Below, piece by piece: positions 16,357 through 25,137 of a stretch of 64,000 nucleotides of DNA. This DNA comes from Bacillota bacterium. Its GTDB lineage: Bacteria; Bacillota; Dethiobacteria; DTU022; PWGO01. Position numbers and translations under genes: made by a program. The notes beneath the pieces are model-generated. The model was not told where the DNA came from, searched no databases, and worked only from the letters and a program-made list of their open reading frames with translations. The stretch's first letter is position 1; every line of letters starts with the position of its first letter. The stretch covers positions 1 through 64,000 of the forward strand of contig JAAYSV010000046.1 of assembly GCA_012518215.1 (NCBI GenBank), written 5' to 3'.

Positions 16357-17586
16357 ATGGATATACAGAAATTACCAATAGAAAAATTAAACCCTGCGGC
16401 ATACAATCCGCGCAAAGACCTCAAACCCGGCGATGCTGAATATGAAAAGCTGCGCCGCTCCATCGAGGAATTCGGTTACGTTGAGCCTATTATCTGGAAT
16501 AAGCGCACGGGAAATATTGTTGGTGGCCATCAAAGATACAAAGTACTGGTGGCACTTGGGTATACGAATGCAGATTGCGTGGTGCTGGACATCGATGAGC
16601 AAAAGGAAAAGGCCTTAAATGTGGCGCTTAACAAGATATCCGGTGAGTTCGATATCCCGCTTTTGACCGACCTTTTGAAAGACATCGGTGCAAGCGGATT
16701 TGATGTATCTCTTACGGGCTTCGACGCTACAGAGATGGATGCGTTGTTCAGGGATAGTATAGTCGGAGGAATCAAAGAGGATGATTTTGACGAACCATTA
16801 CCCCAAACGTCCATTTCTAAGCAGGGAGACATCTGGCTGCTTGGACGGCATCGCCTAATCTGCGGCGATGCTACAAAAGCGGAAACATATAAAAATCTGC
16901 TGGACGGCCAGCAAGCAAATCTCGTGATTACAGATCCCCCATACAACGTGAATTATAAAGGCACTGCGGGAAAACTTAAGAATGACAATATGGAAAGCAC
17001 TAAATTTCATGACTTCCTGCTTTCAGCTTATCGGTATATGTATGATGCACTCGTAGACGGTGGCGGCATTTATGTTTTCCACGCCGATCGTGAGACCGTC
17101 AATTTCAGAACAGCATTTACCGAAGCAGGTTTCTTTTGTCACCAGACCTGTATATGGATAAAGAATACACCTGTCTTGGGGCGCTGTGATTATCAATACA
17201 ACCATGAACCTATTCTCGTTGGCTGGAAGCCAACAGCCGGTCATAACTGGTATGCCGACCGTAAACAGCGTACGACATGGAATTTTGACAGGCCGACTAA
17301 GAGCAAACATCATCCTACCATGAAACCGGTAGCTTTATGCGCATATCCGATTATAAACAGCTCACTGCCAAATAATATCGTGCTTGACCCCTTTGGCGGC
17401 AGCGGCAGTACTCTCATTGCCTGTCAGCAGACAAGGCGCATTTGCTATACGATTGAATTGGATGAGCGTTATGCCGACGTTATTGTAAAACGGTACATAG
17501 AGCAAAAAAGCTCGGATACCGACGTTTACCTAATGCGTGATACACAAAAAACTGCATATAGAGATATCGAAAAACCTGTGAAATAA
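16357..17586 (+). CDS. ParB-domain DNA N6-adenine methyltransferase, copy 2
   Basis: A 409-residue paralogue of the upstream gene. The ParB-like domain (residues 1-95) matches the first copy closely, but the catalytic motif here is ITDPPYN and the SAM motif LDPFGGSGSTLIACQ, the classic pattern of N6-adenine enzymes. The difference suggests the pair modifies two distinct sites. It starts two bases after the upstream stop. The C-terminal tail has an extra 20-residue segment. Confidence 0.92.
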   Translation: MDIQKLPIEKLNPAAYNPRKDLKPGDAEYEKLRRSIEEFGYVEPIIWNKRTGNIVGGHQRYKVLVALGYTNADCVVLDIDEQKEKALNVALNKISGEFDIPLLTDLLKDIGASGFDVSLTGFDATEMDALFRDSIVGGIKEDDFDEPLPQTSISKQGDIWLLGRHRLICGDATKAETYKNLLDGQQANLVITDPPYNVNYKGTAGKLKNDNMESTKFHDFLLSAYRYMYDALVDGGGIYVFHADRETVNFRTAFTEAGFFCHQTCIWIKNTPVLGRCDYQYNHEPILVGWKPTAGHNWYADRKQRTTWNFDRPTKSKHHPTMKPVALCAYPIINSSLPNNIVLDPFGGSGSTLIACQQTRRICYTIELDERYADVIVKRYIEQKSSDTDVYLMRDTQKTAYRDIEKPVK

Positions 17587-17654
17587 TGCTTGCCATTCTA
17601 CAGATTTTATGGCTCTATATGATCTGCGTATAACGCAGAAAGGTGGCAAATGCA

Positions 17655-18344
17655 ATGGAACAAAACACATTTGAAGTCCGGTTTAATGTTACCGGCGATG
17701 AGCGTAAGCGTCTCGTCCGGGCAATGGGCGACATTTTGCAAGCTGCACCAAAATACTTGGGTGCTCCGAGCTTCGCTTACGAGATTGATTATTTCACTGT
17801 TGATAAAAATGGCACCGTTGTTTTTAATAACCGCAGTGATAGTTTGGAAATCGAAAAGCTCATAGAGAAGCTGCATGAATTGGGCTTTGAAGCAGAAAAG
17901 AACGGCGGTGACTCTAATGATGGCGACAAGCTTGTTATTGAGATGCCGCTGGCGGGGTTCACTCCTGAAAAGCTTGAGAACCTTGCTAAACTGGTCACCG
18001 CAAAGGGATCGCTTCTCAAGGCAGCATTAGATGCTGAAGATTTGCCTATTCAGCAGACAGAAAACACTATACGCTTCCCATGGTTCAAAGGAAGCTTAGA
18101 CAGCAATTCGGTTCACGCCTATACTACACTAATAACGAAACTCTGTGAAACGGCAAAAGAAAAGCTGCGAGTCAATGCCAAAGAACGTGAGGTTGATAAT
18201 CCAAAGTACGCCATGCGCTGCTGGCTCCTCTCCCTCGGCTTTATTGGTGACGAATACAAGGTTAGCAGAAAAATCCTGCTGAAAAACCTCTCCGGCAGCA
18301 GCGCATTCAAATCTCCGAAAGGTGATGCAGGCGATGAACAATAG
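17655..18344 (+). CDS. Conserved prophage protein, function unknown
   Basis: A 229-residue protein. I use ATG 17655, about nine bases after AGAAAGGTGG; the upstream GTG overlaps that site. The N-terminal half is a small alpha/beta domain and the C-terminal half (after SLDSNSVHAYTTLITKLC) is helical, ending with a GDEYKVSRKILLKNL helix pair. Similar proteins in clostridial prophages are often labelled virulence-related without evidence. It lies after the methyltransferases and before DUF4314. Confidence 0.7.
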   Translation: MEQNTFEVRFNVTGDERKRLVRAMGDILQAAPKYLGAPSFAYEIDYFTVDKNGTVVFNNRSDSLEIEKLIEKLHELGFEAEKNGGDSNDGDKLVIEMPLAGFTPEKLENLAKLVTAKGSLLKAALDAEDLPIQQTENTIRFPWFKGSLDSNSVHAYTTLITKLCETAKEKLRVNAKEREVDNPKYAMRCWLLSLGFIGDEYKVSRKILLKNLSGSSAFKSPKGDAGDEQ

Positions 18345-18564
18345 ATTTCCTTCAAGAGAAATCATCGAACGTATTCGCGCTCAATATCCCGTCGGATGTC
18401 GCGTAGAGCTGGTAAAAATGGATGACTTGCAGGCTCCTCCTATTGGCACAAAAGGCACTGTCACGGGTGTGGACGACATTGGAAGCATAATGGTTTTGTG
18501 GGATAACGGCAGCTCGCTTCATGTCGTATATGGCGAGGATAGTTGCAGAAAAATTTTACTATAG
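18334..18564 (+). CDS. DUF4314 protein
   Basis: A 76-residue protein, start ATG 18334 overlapping the upstream stop, after GAAAGGTG. It opens IIERIRAQYPVGCRVELVKM and continues with GTKGTVTGVDDIGSIMVLWDNGSSL, the DUF4314 pattern (an SH3-like beta barrel). It is common beside terminase genes in prophages of Clostridia. Function unknown. Confidence 0.85.
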   Translation: MNNRFPSREIIERIRAQYPVGCRVELVKMDDLQAPPIGTKGTVTGVDDIGSIMVLWDNGSSLHVVYGEDSCRKILL

Positions 18565-18567
18565 AAT

Positions 18568-18606
18568 ACACAATTACTGCTGCTTTATTAACAGCAAAAA
18601 TTGTGT
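18568..18606 (+). terminator. Long inverted repeat after DUF4314
   Basis: ACACAATT (18568-18575) pairs with AATTGTGT (18599-18606), and inside it TGCTG (18578-18582) with CAGCA (18592-18596). The two stems nest. No T-run follows, so it may be an operator or RNA structure instead of a terminator. The rest of the gap to 18710 shows nothing else. Confidence 0.4.
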
Positions 18607-18710
18607 AGTATATGCCGATTTATATCGTGTGATCGTCTTGCTATGCTGTGTTTTCTATGGCTATATGTAACCTACCGAAAGGGAAAACACACTATAAGGA
18701 GGCCAACAAC

Positions 18711-18923
18711 ATGACAAACCAACTTCACCTGAACCAGACAGTTCGCAATCTCGGCGTCCTCGCCAAGATTATCGGTTTCCATGAAGTCACAGGCGACCCA
18801 ATACTTCGCCCGCTTTGGAATGACGGTACCAAATGGCTTGCAAGCGCAGCCATGTGCGAACCGGCCGATGTGAATCCCGCCAAGATTTCACGACACAAAA
18901 GCGGGTTTATAAACCTCGATTAG
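18711..18923 (+). CDS. Small prophage protein, function unknown
   Basis: A 70-residue protein starting at ATG 18711 after AAGGAGG. Its opening is MTNQLHLNQTVRNLGVLAK and its C-terminus is SRHKSGFINLD. A beta-rich small domain is expected. The gene lies in a run of short genes between DUF4314 and the large terminase. Confidence 0.6.
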   Translation: MTNQLHLNQTVRNLGVLAKIIGFHEVTGDPILRPLWNDGTKWLASAAMCEPADVNPAKISRHKSGFINLD

Positions 18924-18936
18924 AAAGGAGAAAAAC

Positions 18937-19101
18937 ATGGACTACCGAAAACTTATCAGCGAGCAGCTTGGCGGCGGATACACTTTTGTTAAGGTATACA
19001 ACGCTTTTGAAAACGGAGAATTAAGAATTATCGCCAAAGATACGCAAGATTACGAACACCGCTACATTCTAGTAGATGGCAAACTAATGGAAAAACCTTA
19101 A
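18937..19101 (+). CDS. Short prophage protein (54 aa), function unknown
   Basis: ATG 18937 follows AGAAAGGAG closely and opens 54 codons (MDYRKLISEQLGGGYTFVKV, ending LMEKP). It lies 13 bases after the preceding gene and has a good ribosome-binding site, which supports real expression. The content is a likely single beta-rich domain. It is near the short genes common before large terminases in clostridial prophages. Confidence 0.65.
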   Translation: MDYRKLISEQLGGGYTFVKVYNAFENGELRIIAKDTQDYEHRYILVDGKLMEKP

Positions 19102-19119
19102 CCTAAAATCTTAAACATT

Positions 19120-19192
19120 CGAGAACACCCCGAAAGGGGTTGTCTCTCGTACAAACGGTTTTAGAAGGCTTGCCTATGGCAGGTCGTTTTTT
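19120..19192 (+). terminator. Paired hairpins before the large terminase gene
   Basis: The first stem, CGAGA/TCTCG around ACCCC-GAAA-GGGGT (19120-19149), has a GNRA-type tetraloop. The second, GCTTGCC/GGCAGGT (19168-19184), is followed by CG and six T. Together they look like a terminator or an attenuator that limits read-through from the small genes into the packaging and head operon. Confidence 0.5.
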
Positions 19193-19219
19193 ATACTATT
19201 TTTAAAGGAGGCGGCTGGT

Positions 19220-20821
19220 ATACGAAAGCTCAAGAAATACACTCCAACCCGTTTTATGGCTAAGGATTCCGTTTACTGTAAGGAAGCCGCCGATTATGCT
19301 GTCGCTTTCATTCAGGCCTTGCGCCATACCAGCGGCATATGGGACGGTCGGCCTTTTGAGCTTATAGATTGGCAGGAACAGATCATTCGAGATGTATTTG
19401 GTATTCTGAAGCCAAACGGCTACCGTCAGTTTAATACAGCATATATAGAAATACCAAAAAAGAATGGAAAGTCAGAGCTTGCTGCAGCAGTTGCACTTTT
19501 ATTGACGTGTGGCGATGGCGAACAGCGCGCAAAGGTGTATAGCTGTGCTTCGGATAAAAACCAAGCAAAGATTGTGTTTGATGTCGCTATGGCGATGGTG
19601 CGAAAATCACCGGCATTGTCTAAGCGTGTCAAGATCACTGAATCGACAAAGACCCTTATATATTTGCCTACGGAAAGTACTTATCAGGTGCTCTCGGCTG
19701 ACGTGGCAAATAAGCATGGCTTCAATACACATGGCGTTATATTCGACGAGCTGCATGCGCAGCCTAATAGAAAGCTCTTTGATGTAATGACCAAGGGCAG
19801 CGGAGATGCCCGTATGCAGCCACTGTATTTTTTAATAACCACTGCTGGTGACAATTCGAGCTCTATTTGTTATGAAGTGCATCAAAAAGCAATGGATATT
19901 CTATCAGGGCGAAAGACAGATAAAACATTTTATCCTGTCATCTTTGGAGCCGCAGAAACGGACGACTGGACGGATCCAAAGGTATGGAAGAAAGCAAATC
20001 CTTCCCTTGGTATCACAATAGGATTGGACAAGGTGAAGACAGCTTGTGAAAGTGCAATGCAAAACCCTGCCGAGGAGAATAGTTTCAGGCAGCTAAGGCT
20101 TAATCAATGGGTAAAGCAGGCTGTACGCTGGATGCCCATGGATAAGTGGGATACCTGCGCTTTTGCGGTTGACTCAGAAGCTTTAAAAGGGCGGGTCTGT
20201 TATGGCGGCCTTGACCTCTCCTCTTCCACCGATATAACGGCATTTGTGCTCGTCTTTCCACCATTGGATGAGGATGATAAATACACTGTTATGCCCTTCT
20301 TTTGGATACCGGAAGATAATGTTGACCTCCGCGTCCGAAGGGATCATGTAAATTATGATTTGTGGCAGAAACAAGGTTTCCTTAAAACCACTGAAGGCAA
20401 TGTGGTGCATTATGGCTTTATAGAAACTTTTATTGAGGAGCTTGGAATTAAGTATAACATTCGGGAAATTGCCTTTGACCGTTGGGGAGCCGTCCAAATG
20501 GTGCAAAACCTCGAGGGCCTGGGCTTTACTGTGGTCCCTTTTGGCCAGGGCTTTAAAGATATGTCCCCGCCAACTAAAGAACTGATGAAATTGACCCTTG
20601 AGCAAAAAATCGCTCACGGAGGACATCCGGTACTACGCTGGATGATGGATAATATCTTTATCCGCACGGACCCTGCCGGAAACATCAAGCCTGATAAAGA
20701 GAAATCGACGGAGAAGATTGACGGTGCGGTCGCAACTATCATGGCTCTTGACCGGGCTATAAGGTGCGGGAACGACAACAGCGAAAGTATTTATGACAAA
20801 CGGGGTATGCTAATTTTTTAG
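19220..20821 (+). CDS. Terminase large subunit
   Basis: The likely start is an ATA codon at 19220, eight bases after AGGAGG; the first ATG (19256) lies about 45 bases after that site, and the 12 codons in between (reading RKLKKYTPTRF) fit the family's N-terminus. The 533-residue product has an ATPase with PKKNGKSE as Walker A and GVIFDELH as Walker B, then a nuclease domain with GGLDLSSSTD and ending near EKIDGAVATIMALDRA. It drives genome packaging and cuts the DNA. It is 5.3 kb from the small subunit gene. Confidence 0.92.
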   Translation: MRKLKKYTPTRFMAKDSVYCKEAADYAVAFIQALRHTSGIWDGRPFELIDWQEQIIRDVFGILKPNGYRQFNTAYIEIPKKNGKSELAAAVALLLTCGDGEQRAKVYSCASDKNQAKIVFDVAMAMVRKSPALSKRVKITESTKTLIYLPTESTYQVLSADVANKHGFNTHGVIFDELHAQPNRKLFDVMTKGSGDARMQPLYFLITTAGDNSSSICYEVHQKAMDILSGRKTDKTFYPVIFGAAETDDWTDPKVWKKANPSLGITIGLDKVKTACESAMQNPAEENSFRQLRLNQWVKQAVRWMPMDKWDTCAFAVDSEALKGRVCYGGLDLSSSTDITAFVLVFPPLDEDDKYTVMPFFWIPEDNVDLRVRRDHVNYDLWQKQGFLKTTEGNVVHYGFIETFIEELGIKYNIREIAFDRWGAVQMVQNLEGLGFTVVPFGQGFKDMSPPTKELMKLTLEQKIAHGGHPVLRWMMDNIFIRTDPAGNIKPDKEKSTEKIDGAVATIMALDRAIRCGNDNSESIYDKRGMLIF

Positions 20822-20838
20822 AAAAGGAGGTTGATATT

Positions 20839-22146
20839 ATGGGATTTTTGCATGGAATCTTCAAGGCTCGTGATAAGCCTAAGGATGCTATTGGCGGCGG
20901 CCGCTACAGTTTCCTATTTGGAGCAACATCTGCAGGAAAAGCAGTAAACGAATACACAGCTATGCAAATGACAGCAGTATATTCATGCGTGAGAATACTG
21001 TCTGAAACATTAGCCGGACTACCGCTTCATGTATACAGATATAACGATTCGGGCGGAAAAGAAAAATACCTTAATCATCCGCTCTATAAATTAATCCATG
21101 ATGAGCCGAACCCAGAGATGACTTCCTTCGCGTTTCGTGAAACGCTGATGAGTCATCTTTTATTATGGGGAAATGCATACGCACAGATAATTAGAAATGC
21201 GCGGGGTGAAGTGATAGCTCTCTATCCCCTCATGCCAAATAAAATGACGGTTGACCGGGATAGTAAAGGGCGGCTTTTTTATCTTTATTCCAGATCAAGC
21301 GAGGATGTGCCTACCCTTGGCAGTGACAGCCAGATATACCTTGCGCCTTCCGATGTTTTGCATATCCCGGGCCTTGGTTTTGACGGGCTTATTGGCTATT
21401 CCCCTATTGCTATGGCTAAAAACGCAGTGGGGCTTGCCATTGCCACCGAAGAATACGGAGCTAAATTTTTCGCAAACGGCGCCGCTCCAGGGGGCGTTCT
21501 CGAGCATCCCGGAACTATCAAGGACCCGCAAAAGGTAAAAGAAAGCTGGAACGCTGCATACCAAGGGTCGCAAAACTCCCATCGCGTGGCAGTTTTAGAG
21601 GAAGGAATGAAGTACCAGCCCATCGGCATATCTCCGGAACAGGCTCAATTTCTTGAAACAAGGAAGTTTCAGATTAATGAGATAGCCCGTATTTTTAGGG
21701 TGCCTCCCCATATGCTGGCAGACCTCGAGAAATCAAGCTTCAGCAACATCGAGCAGCAGAGTCTTGAGTTTGTGAAATATACGCTTGACCCATGGGTGGT
21801 CCGGTGGGAACAGTCCATGTGCCGTTCTTTGCTTTCGGAGAGCGAGAAACCTATAGTCTTTATTAAATTTAATGTAGACGGCCTTCTTCGAGGTGATTAT
21901 GCAAGCCGCATGAACGGATATGCAACCGCAAGACAAAACGGCTGGATGAGTGCAAATGATATTAGGGAACTTGAGAACCTTAACAGGATTCCGGCTGAAC
22001 TCGGCGGCGACCTTTATCTCGTGAACGGGGCGATGACAAAACTACAGGATGCCGGGGCGTTTTCAAAACAAACTGGCTCTACGGCTAACAAAGCAAGAAA
22101 GGAGGAAATTTCAGATGAAACTACCACAGCAAGCAGAACTGTCTAA
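20839..22146 (+). CDS. Portal protein, HK97 family
   Basis: A 435-residue protein after AGGAGG. N-terminal AMQMTAVYSCVRILSETLAG, LYKLIHDEPNPEMTSFAFRE and the C-terminal-half NIEQQSLEFVKYTLDPW and IRELENL segments are hallmarks of HK97-type portals. It forms the dodecameric ring through which DNA enters the head. The last ~30 codons overlap the ClpP gene start (22115), as in many such clusters. Confidence 0.95.
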   Translation: MGFLHGIFKARDKPKDAIGGGRYSFLFGATSAGKAVNEYTAMQMTAVYSCVRILSETLAGLPLHVYRYNDSGGKEKYLNHPLYKLIHDEPNPEMTSFAFRETLMSHLLLWGNAYAQIIRNARGEVIALYPLMPNKMTVDRDSKGRLFYLYSRSSEDVPTLGSDSQIYLAPSDVLHIPGLGFDGLIGYSPIAMAKNAVGLAIATEEYGAKFFANGAAPGGVLEHPGTIKDPQKVKESWNAAYQGSQNSHRVAVLEEGMKYQPIGISPEQAQFLETRKFQINEIARIFRVPPHMLADLEKSSFSNIEQQSLEFVKYTLDPWVVRWEQSMCRSLLSESEKPIVFIKFNVDGLLRGDYASRMNGYATARQNGWMSANDIRELENLNRIPAELGGDLYLVNGAMTKLQDAGAFSKQTGSTANKARKEEISDETTTASRTV

Positions 22147-22876
22147 ACCTACACAAGGCAATACAACTTCGGCTGCTTCACGCAAATTTTGGAGATGGGC
22201 AAAAGATGAGGAAACCGGAATGCGCACTCTTTATATTGACGGCGTAATAGCAGAAGAATCATGGTTTGACGATGATATCACGCCGAAAGCTTTTAAAGCT
22301 GAATTAAATGCCGGAGATGGCGATATCGTAATATGGCTTAATTCGCCCGGCGGAGACTGTATCGCGGCAAGCCAGATTTACGCAATGCTCATAGATTACA
22401 AAGGCAAAGTAACGGTCAAGATCGACGGCATTGCGGCCTCGGCGGCAAGCGTCGTCGCTATGGCGGGAACAGAAGTGTTAATGGCCCCCACTGCACTTAT
22501 GATGGTGCACAATCCACTGACGGTTGCTATAGGTGACAGTGAGGAAATGCAAAAAGCAATCGCCATGCTTGACGAGGTCAAAGAAAGCATCATCAATGCT
22601 TATGAAATCAAGACGGGGCAATCCCGCGCGAAACTATCTCACCTCATGGATGCGGAAACATGGTTAAACGCCAACAAAGCAATTGAATTAGGGTTTGCCG
22701 ATGGAACTTTGGAGGATGAGAAAAAGAGAGTACAACCGGACGGTGTAACTTATGCTTTCAGCCGCAGAGCGGTAACGAACTCGCTGCTAAATAAGGTCAA
22801 GCCCAAGATACCTAAACAGAACAAAGGTACACCCATTGAGTCGCTTGAAAAGCGGCTTTCTTTAATTTCACACTAA
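22115..22876 (+). CDS. ClpP-like head maturation protease
   Basis: A 253-residue protein. ATG 22115 is nine bases after GGAGG; the frame extends upstream within the portal gene but without a start site. The fold shows WLNSPGGDC, IDGIAASAASVVAMAG with the nucleophile Ser, and MMVHNPL with His, the ClpP serine-protease pattern. In HK97-like phages it removes the capsid scaffold domain. Position between portal and capsid fits. Confidence 0.95.
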   Translation: MKLPQQAELSKPTQGNTTSAASRKFWRWAKDEETGMRTLYIDGVIAEESWFDDDITPKAFKAELNAGDGDIVIWLNSPGGDCIAASQIYAMLIDYKGKVTVKIDGIAASAASVVAMAGTEVLMAPTALMMVHNPLTVAIGDSEEMQKAIAMLDEVKESIINAYEIKTGQSRAKLSHLMDAETWLNANKAIELGFADGTLEDEKKRVQPDGVTYAFSRRAVTNSLLNKVKPKIPKQNKGTPIESLEKRLSLISH

Positions 22877-22895
22877 AATTTAGGAGGATATCAAT

Positions 22896-24095
22896 ATGAA
22901 TAAAATTCTTGAACTGCGTGAAAAACGTGCGAAGGCATGGGAGGCGGCAAAGGCCTTTCTTGACAGTAAACGCGGCACGGACGGAATTGTTTCCGCCGAT
23001 GACACCGCCACCTATGAGAAAATGGAGGCTGATGTCGTAGCACTCGGAAAAGAAATAGACAGACTTGAAAGACAGGAGGCCCTGGACCGCGAAATGTCAA
23101 AGCCTCTTAACGCCCCTCTTACAGGGAAGCCTTCACTTCCCGGCTCAGATATGAAAACAGGAAGGGCTTCAGATGAATATAAAAGAGCCTTTTGGAATGC
23201 GATGCGCAATAAAAATATGCATTATGATCTGCAAAACGCTCTTCAAGTCGGCACTGACAGTGAAGGCGGTTTTCTCGTACCCGATGAGTTTGAGCGTACC
23301 CTCGTACAGGCCCTTGAGGAGGAGAACATTTTCAGGAGCCTTGCTAAAATCATCCAAACGTCAAGCGGGGACCGCAAAATACCCGTAGTTACAACCCATG
23401 GTTCGGCTTCATGGCTCGATGAAGAGGAACTTTACCCCGAAAGCGATGAAGCATTCGGCCAGACCTCCATCGGGGCGTATAAACTCGGCACCTTCATAAA
23501 GGTTTCCGATGAGCTTTTAAACGATTCGGTATTCGACCTTCAAAACTATATAAGCACCGAGTTTGCCAGAAGAATAGGTTCTAAGGAAGAAGAGGCTTTC
23601 TTTATTGGCGACGGTTCGGGTAAACCCACAGGGATATTTGCCGCAACCGGCGGTGCGCAGATCGGGGTCACAGCTGCCAGTTCAACTGCCATTACAATAG
23701 ACGAAGTCATGGATCTTTTCTATTCGCTTAAATCTCCTTACCGCAAAAAAGCGGTATTTGTTATGAACGATTCCACAGTAAAGGCAATCAGGAAGTTAAA
23801 AGACGGACAGGGCCAATATTTGTGGCAGCCCTCGCTGACAGCAGGCACGCCCGATACTATCCTGAACCGCCCCGTTTATACTTCCTCTTTCGTTCCGACA
23901 ATAGCGGCAGGCGCAAAATCCATGGCCTTCGGGGATTTCGGGTACTACTGGATTGCGGACAGGCAAGGCAGATCTTTTAAAAGATTAAACGAGCTCTTTG
24001 CCACCACCGGTCAGGTTGGATTTATGGCGACTCAGCGGGTTGACGGAAAATTAATTCTACCGGAGGCTATAAAGGTTCTCCAGCAAAAAGCGTAA
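22896..24095 (+). CDS. Major capsid protein, HK97 fold
   Basis: A 399-residue protein. Residues 1-100 form the helical delta/scaffold region (LRVAKRAKAWEAAK-like, coiled). The mature part has GGFLVPDEFERTLVQALEE and later GDGSGKPTGIFAATGG and AFGDFGYYWIADRQG, typical of HK97 capsids. It follows the protease that would cleave the scaffold region. Confidence 0.95.
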   Translation: MNKILELREKRAKAWEAAKAFLDSKRGTDGIVSADDTATYEKMEADVVALGKEIDRLERQEALDREMSKPLNAPLTGKPSLPGSDMKTGRASDEYKRAFWNAMRNKNMHYDLQNALQVGTDSEGGFLVPDEFERTLVQALEEENIFRSLAKIIQTSSGDRKIPVVTTHGSASWLDEEELYPESDEAFGQTSIGAYKLGTFIKVSDELLNDSVFDLQNYISTEFARRIGSKEEEAFFIGDGSGKPTGIFAATGGAQIGVTAASSTAITIDEVMDLFYSLKSPYRKKAVFVMNDSTVKAIRKLKDGQGQYLWQPSLTAGTPDTILNRPVYTSSFVPTIAAGAKSMAFGDFGYYWIADRQGRSFKRLNELFATTGQVGFMATQRVDGKLILPEAIKVLQQKA

Positions 24096-24108
24096 GGAGG
24101 TCAAAACT

Positions 24109-24462
24109 GTGGGATATAACACGAAAAACCATATGGAACAAGGCGGCGAAAAATGGACTATCGGCGGTACTCTGGAAGTTCTCCCCGGAGCCTCCGTAAC
24201 GGGGCTGTCCGCTGATCCCCTTTTGCCTGCTGCCGCAAACGCCCTCGGCGGCATAAAGGCGGCTGAAAAAACAAAAACCGATACCGTCCCGGCCAAAATA
24301 GGCGAAGACAATATTCTCTATGTCCCTGCCTATCCGGAGATCCCTGTTGCGGAAAATCAAGCGGAAAGTACAGCCGAGGACGCGGGAGGCCTTGCCGCAG
24401 ATTTTAACTTACTGCTTGCCAAACTAAAGGCAGCCGGGATAATGGCCAAAGACGGAGAATGA
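24109..24462 (+). CDS. Phage head fiber-type protein
   Basis: A 117-residue protein with a GTG start after AAGGAGG. It has the opening WTIGGTLEVLPGASVTGL and the Ala/Gly-rich LPAAANALGGIKAA segment typical of head fiber proteins that decorate capsids. The C-terminal ADFNLLLAKLKAAG helix is also usual. Located directly after the capsid gene. Confidence 0.8.
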   Translation: MGYNTKNHMEQGGEKWTIGGTLEVLPGASVTGLSADPLLPAAANALGGIKAAEKTKTDTVPAKIGEDNILYVPAYPEIPVAENQAESTAEDAGGLAADFNLLLAKLKAAGIMAKDGE

Positions 24463-24481
24463 TTAAAAGGAGGCGGCAGCT

Positions 24482-24799
24482 ATGTCAACTAACGATCTTC
24501 TTCCAAAAGTAAAGGCAAACCTCATTCTCACCCATGGCGAGGACGACAACCTGCTTTCGCAATATATAGGGGCTGCCGTCTCCTATGCGGAAAGCTACCA
24601 GCATATCGCTCAGGGATATTACAAAGAAAACATAATGCCGCCTACCACTGAACAGGCTGTAATCATGCTGTCGAGCCATTTCTATGAAAGCCGGGATGGC
24701 TCGACGGCAGGTTTTTACTCTGATAACGTACAGGCGGGTCAGCAGGTCTGGAGCACTGTGAATTTGCTGCTCCGGCTTGACCGGGACTGGAAGGTGTAA
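24482..24799 (+). CDS. Head-tail connector protein (gp6-like)
   Basis: A 105-residue all-helical protein (LPKVKANLILTHGEDDNLL, then AAVSYAESYQH and QAVIMLSSHFYESRDG). It matches the HK97 gp6/SPP1 gp15-like adaptor family that forms the ring under the portal. The gene lies between fiber and adaptor genes as expected. Confidence 0.85.
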   Translation: MSTNDLLPKVKANLILTHGEDDNLLSQYIGAAVSYAESYQHIAQGYYKENIMPPTTEQAVIMLSSHFYESRDGSTAGFYSDNVQAGQQVWSTVNLLLRLDRDWKV

Positions 24800-24801
24800 A
24801 T

Positions 24802-25137
24802 ATGAGTTTTGGAAAAATGAATACCTTTATAGATATTGTGGCCACGTCTCCCATTAAGGACCCGGAAGGCTTTGCCGGGACTGGCGAAGTTGTTCTTGCT
24901 TCCACCAGGGCCTACAAGGAAGATAAGCACGGTTCCGAGCGTTGGGCAAATATGGCCGTATTTTCCGAAGCATCGGCATTATTTCGTTTTCGCAAAATAC
25001 CCGGAGTTGACGTTAGCGCGGCGCATATCATAACCTGCTCCGCCGGCAGGTACCGCGTTATTTCATCCGAGGATGTGCGCGGCCGCGGTATGTATGTGGA
25101 ATGTGTCTGCGAAAAGTTTGAAGGGAGCGTAAAATAA
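24802..25137 (+). CDS. Head-tail adaptor (gp7/SPP1 gp16-like)
   Basis: A 111-residue beta-rich protein (LASTRAYKEDKHGSERWANM, ending MYVECVCEKFEGSV) like the head-closure proteins of siphoviruses. It follows the connector by two bases and its stop overlaps the next start by one base. Confidence 0.8.
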   Translation: MSFGKMNTFIDIVATSPIKDPEGFAGTGEVVLASTRAYKEDKHGSERWANMAVFSEASALFRFRKIPGVDVSAAHIITCSAGRYRVISSEDVRGRGMYVECVCEKFEGSVK

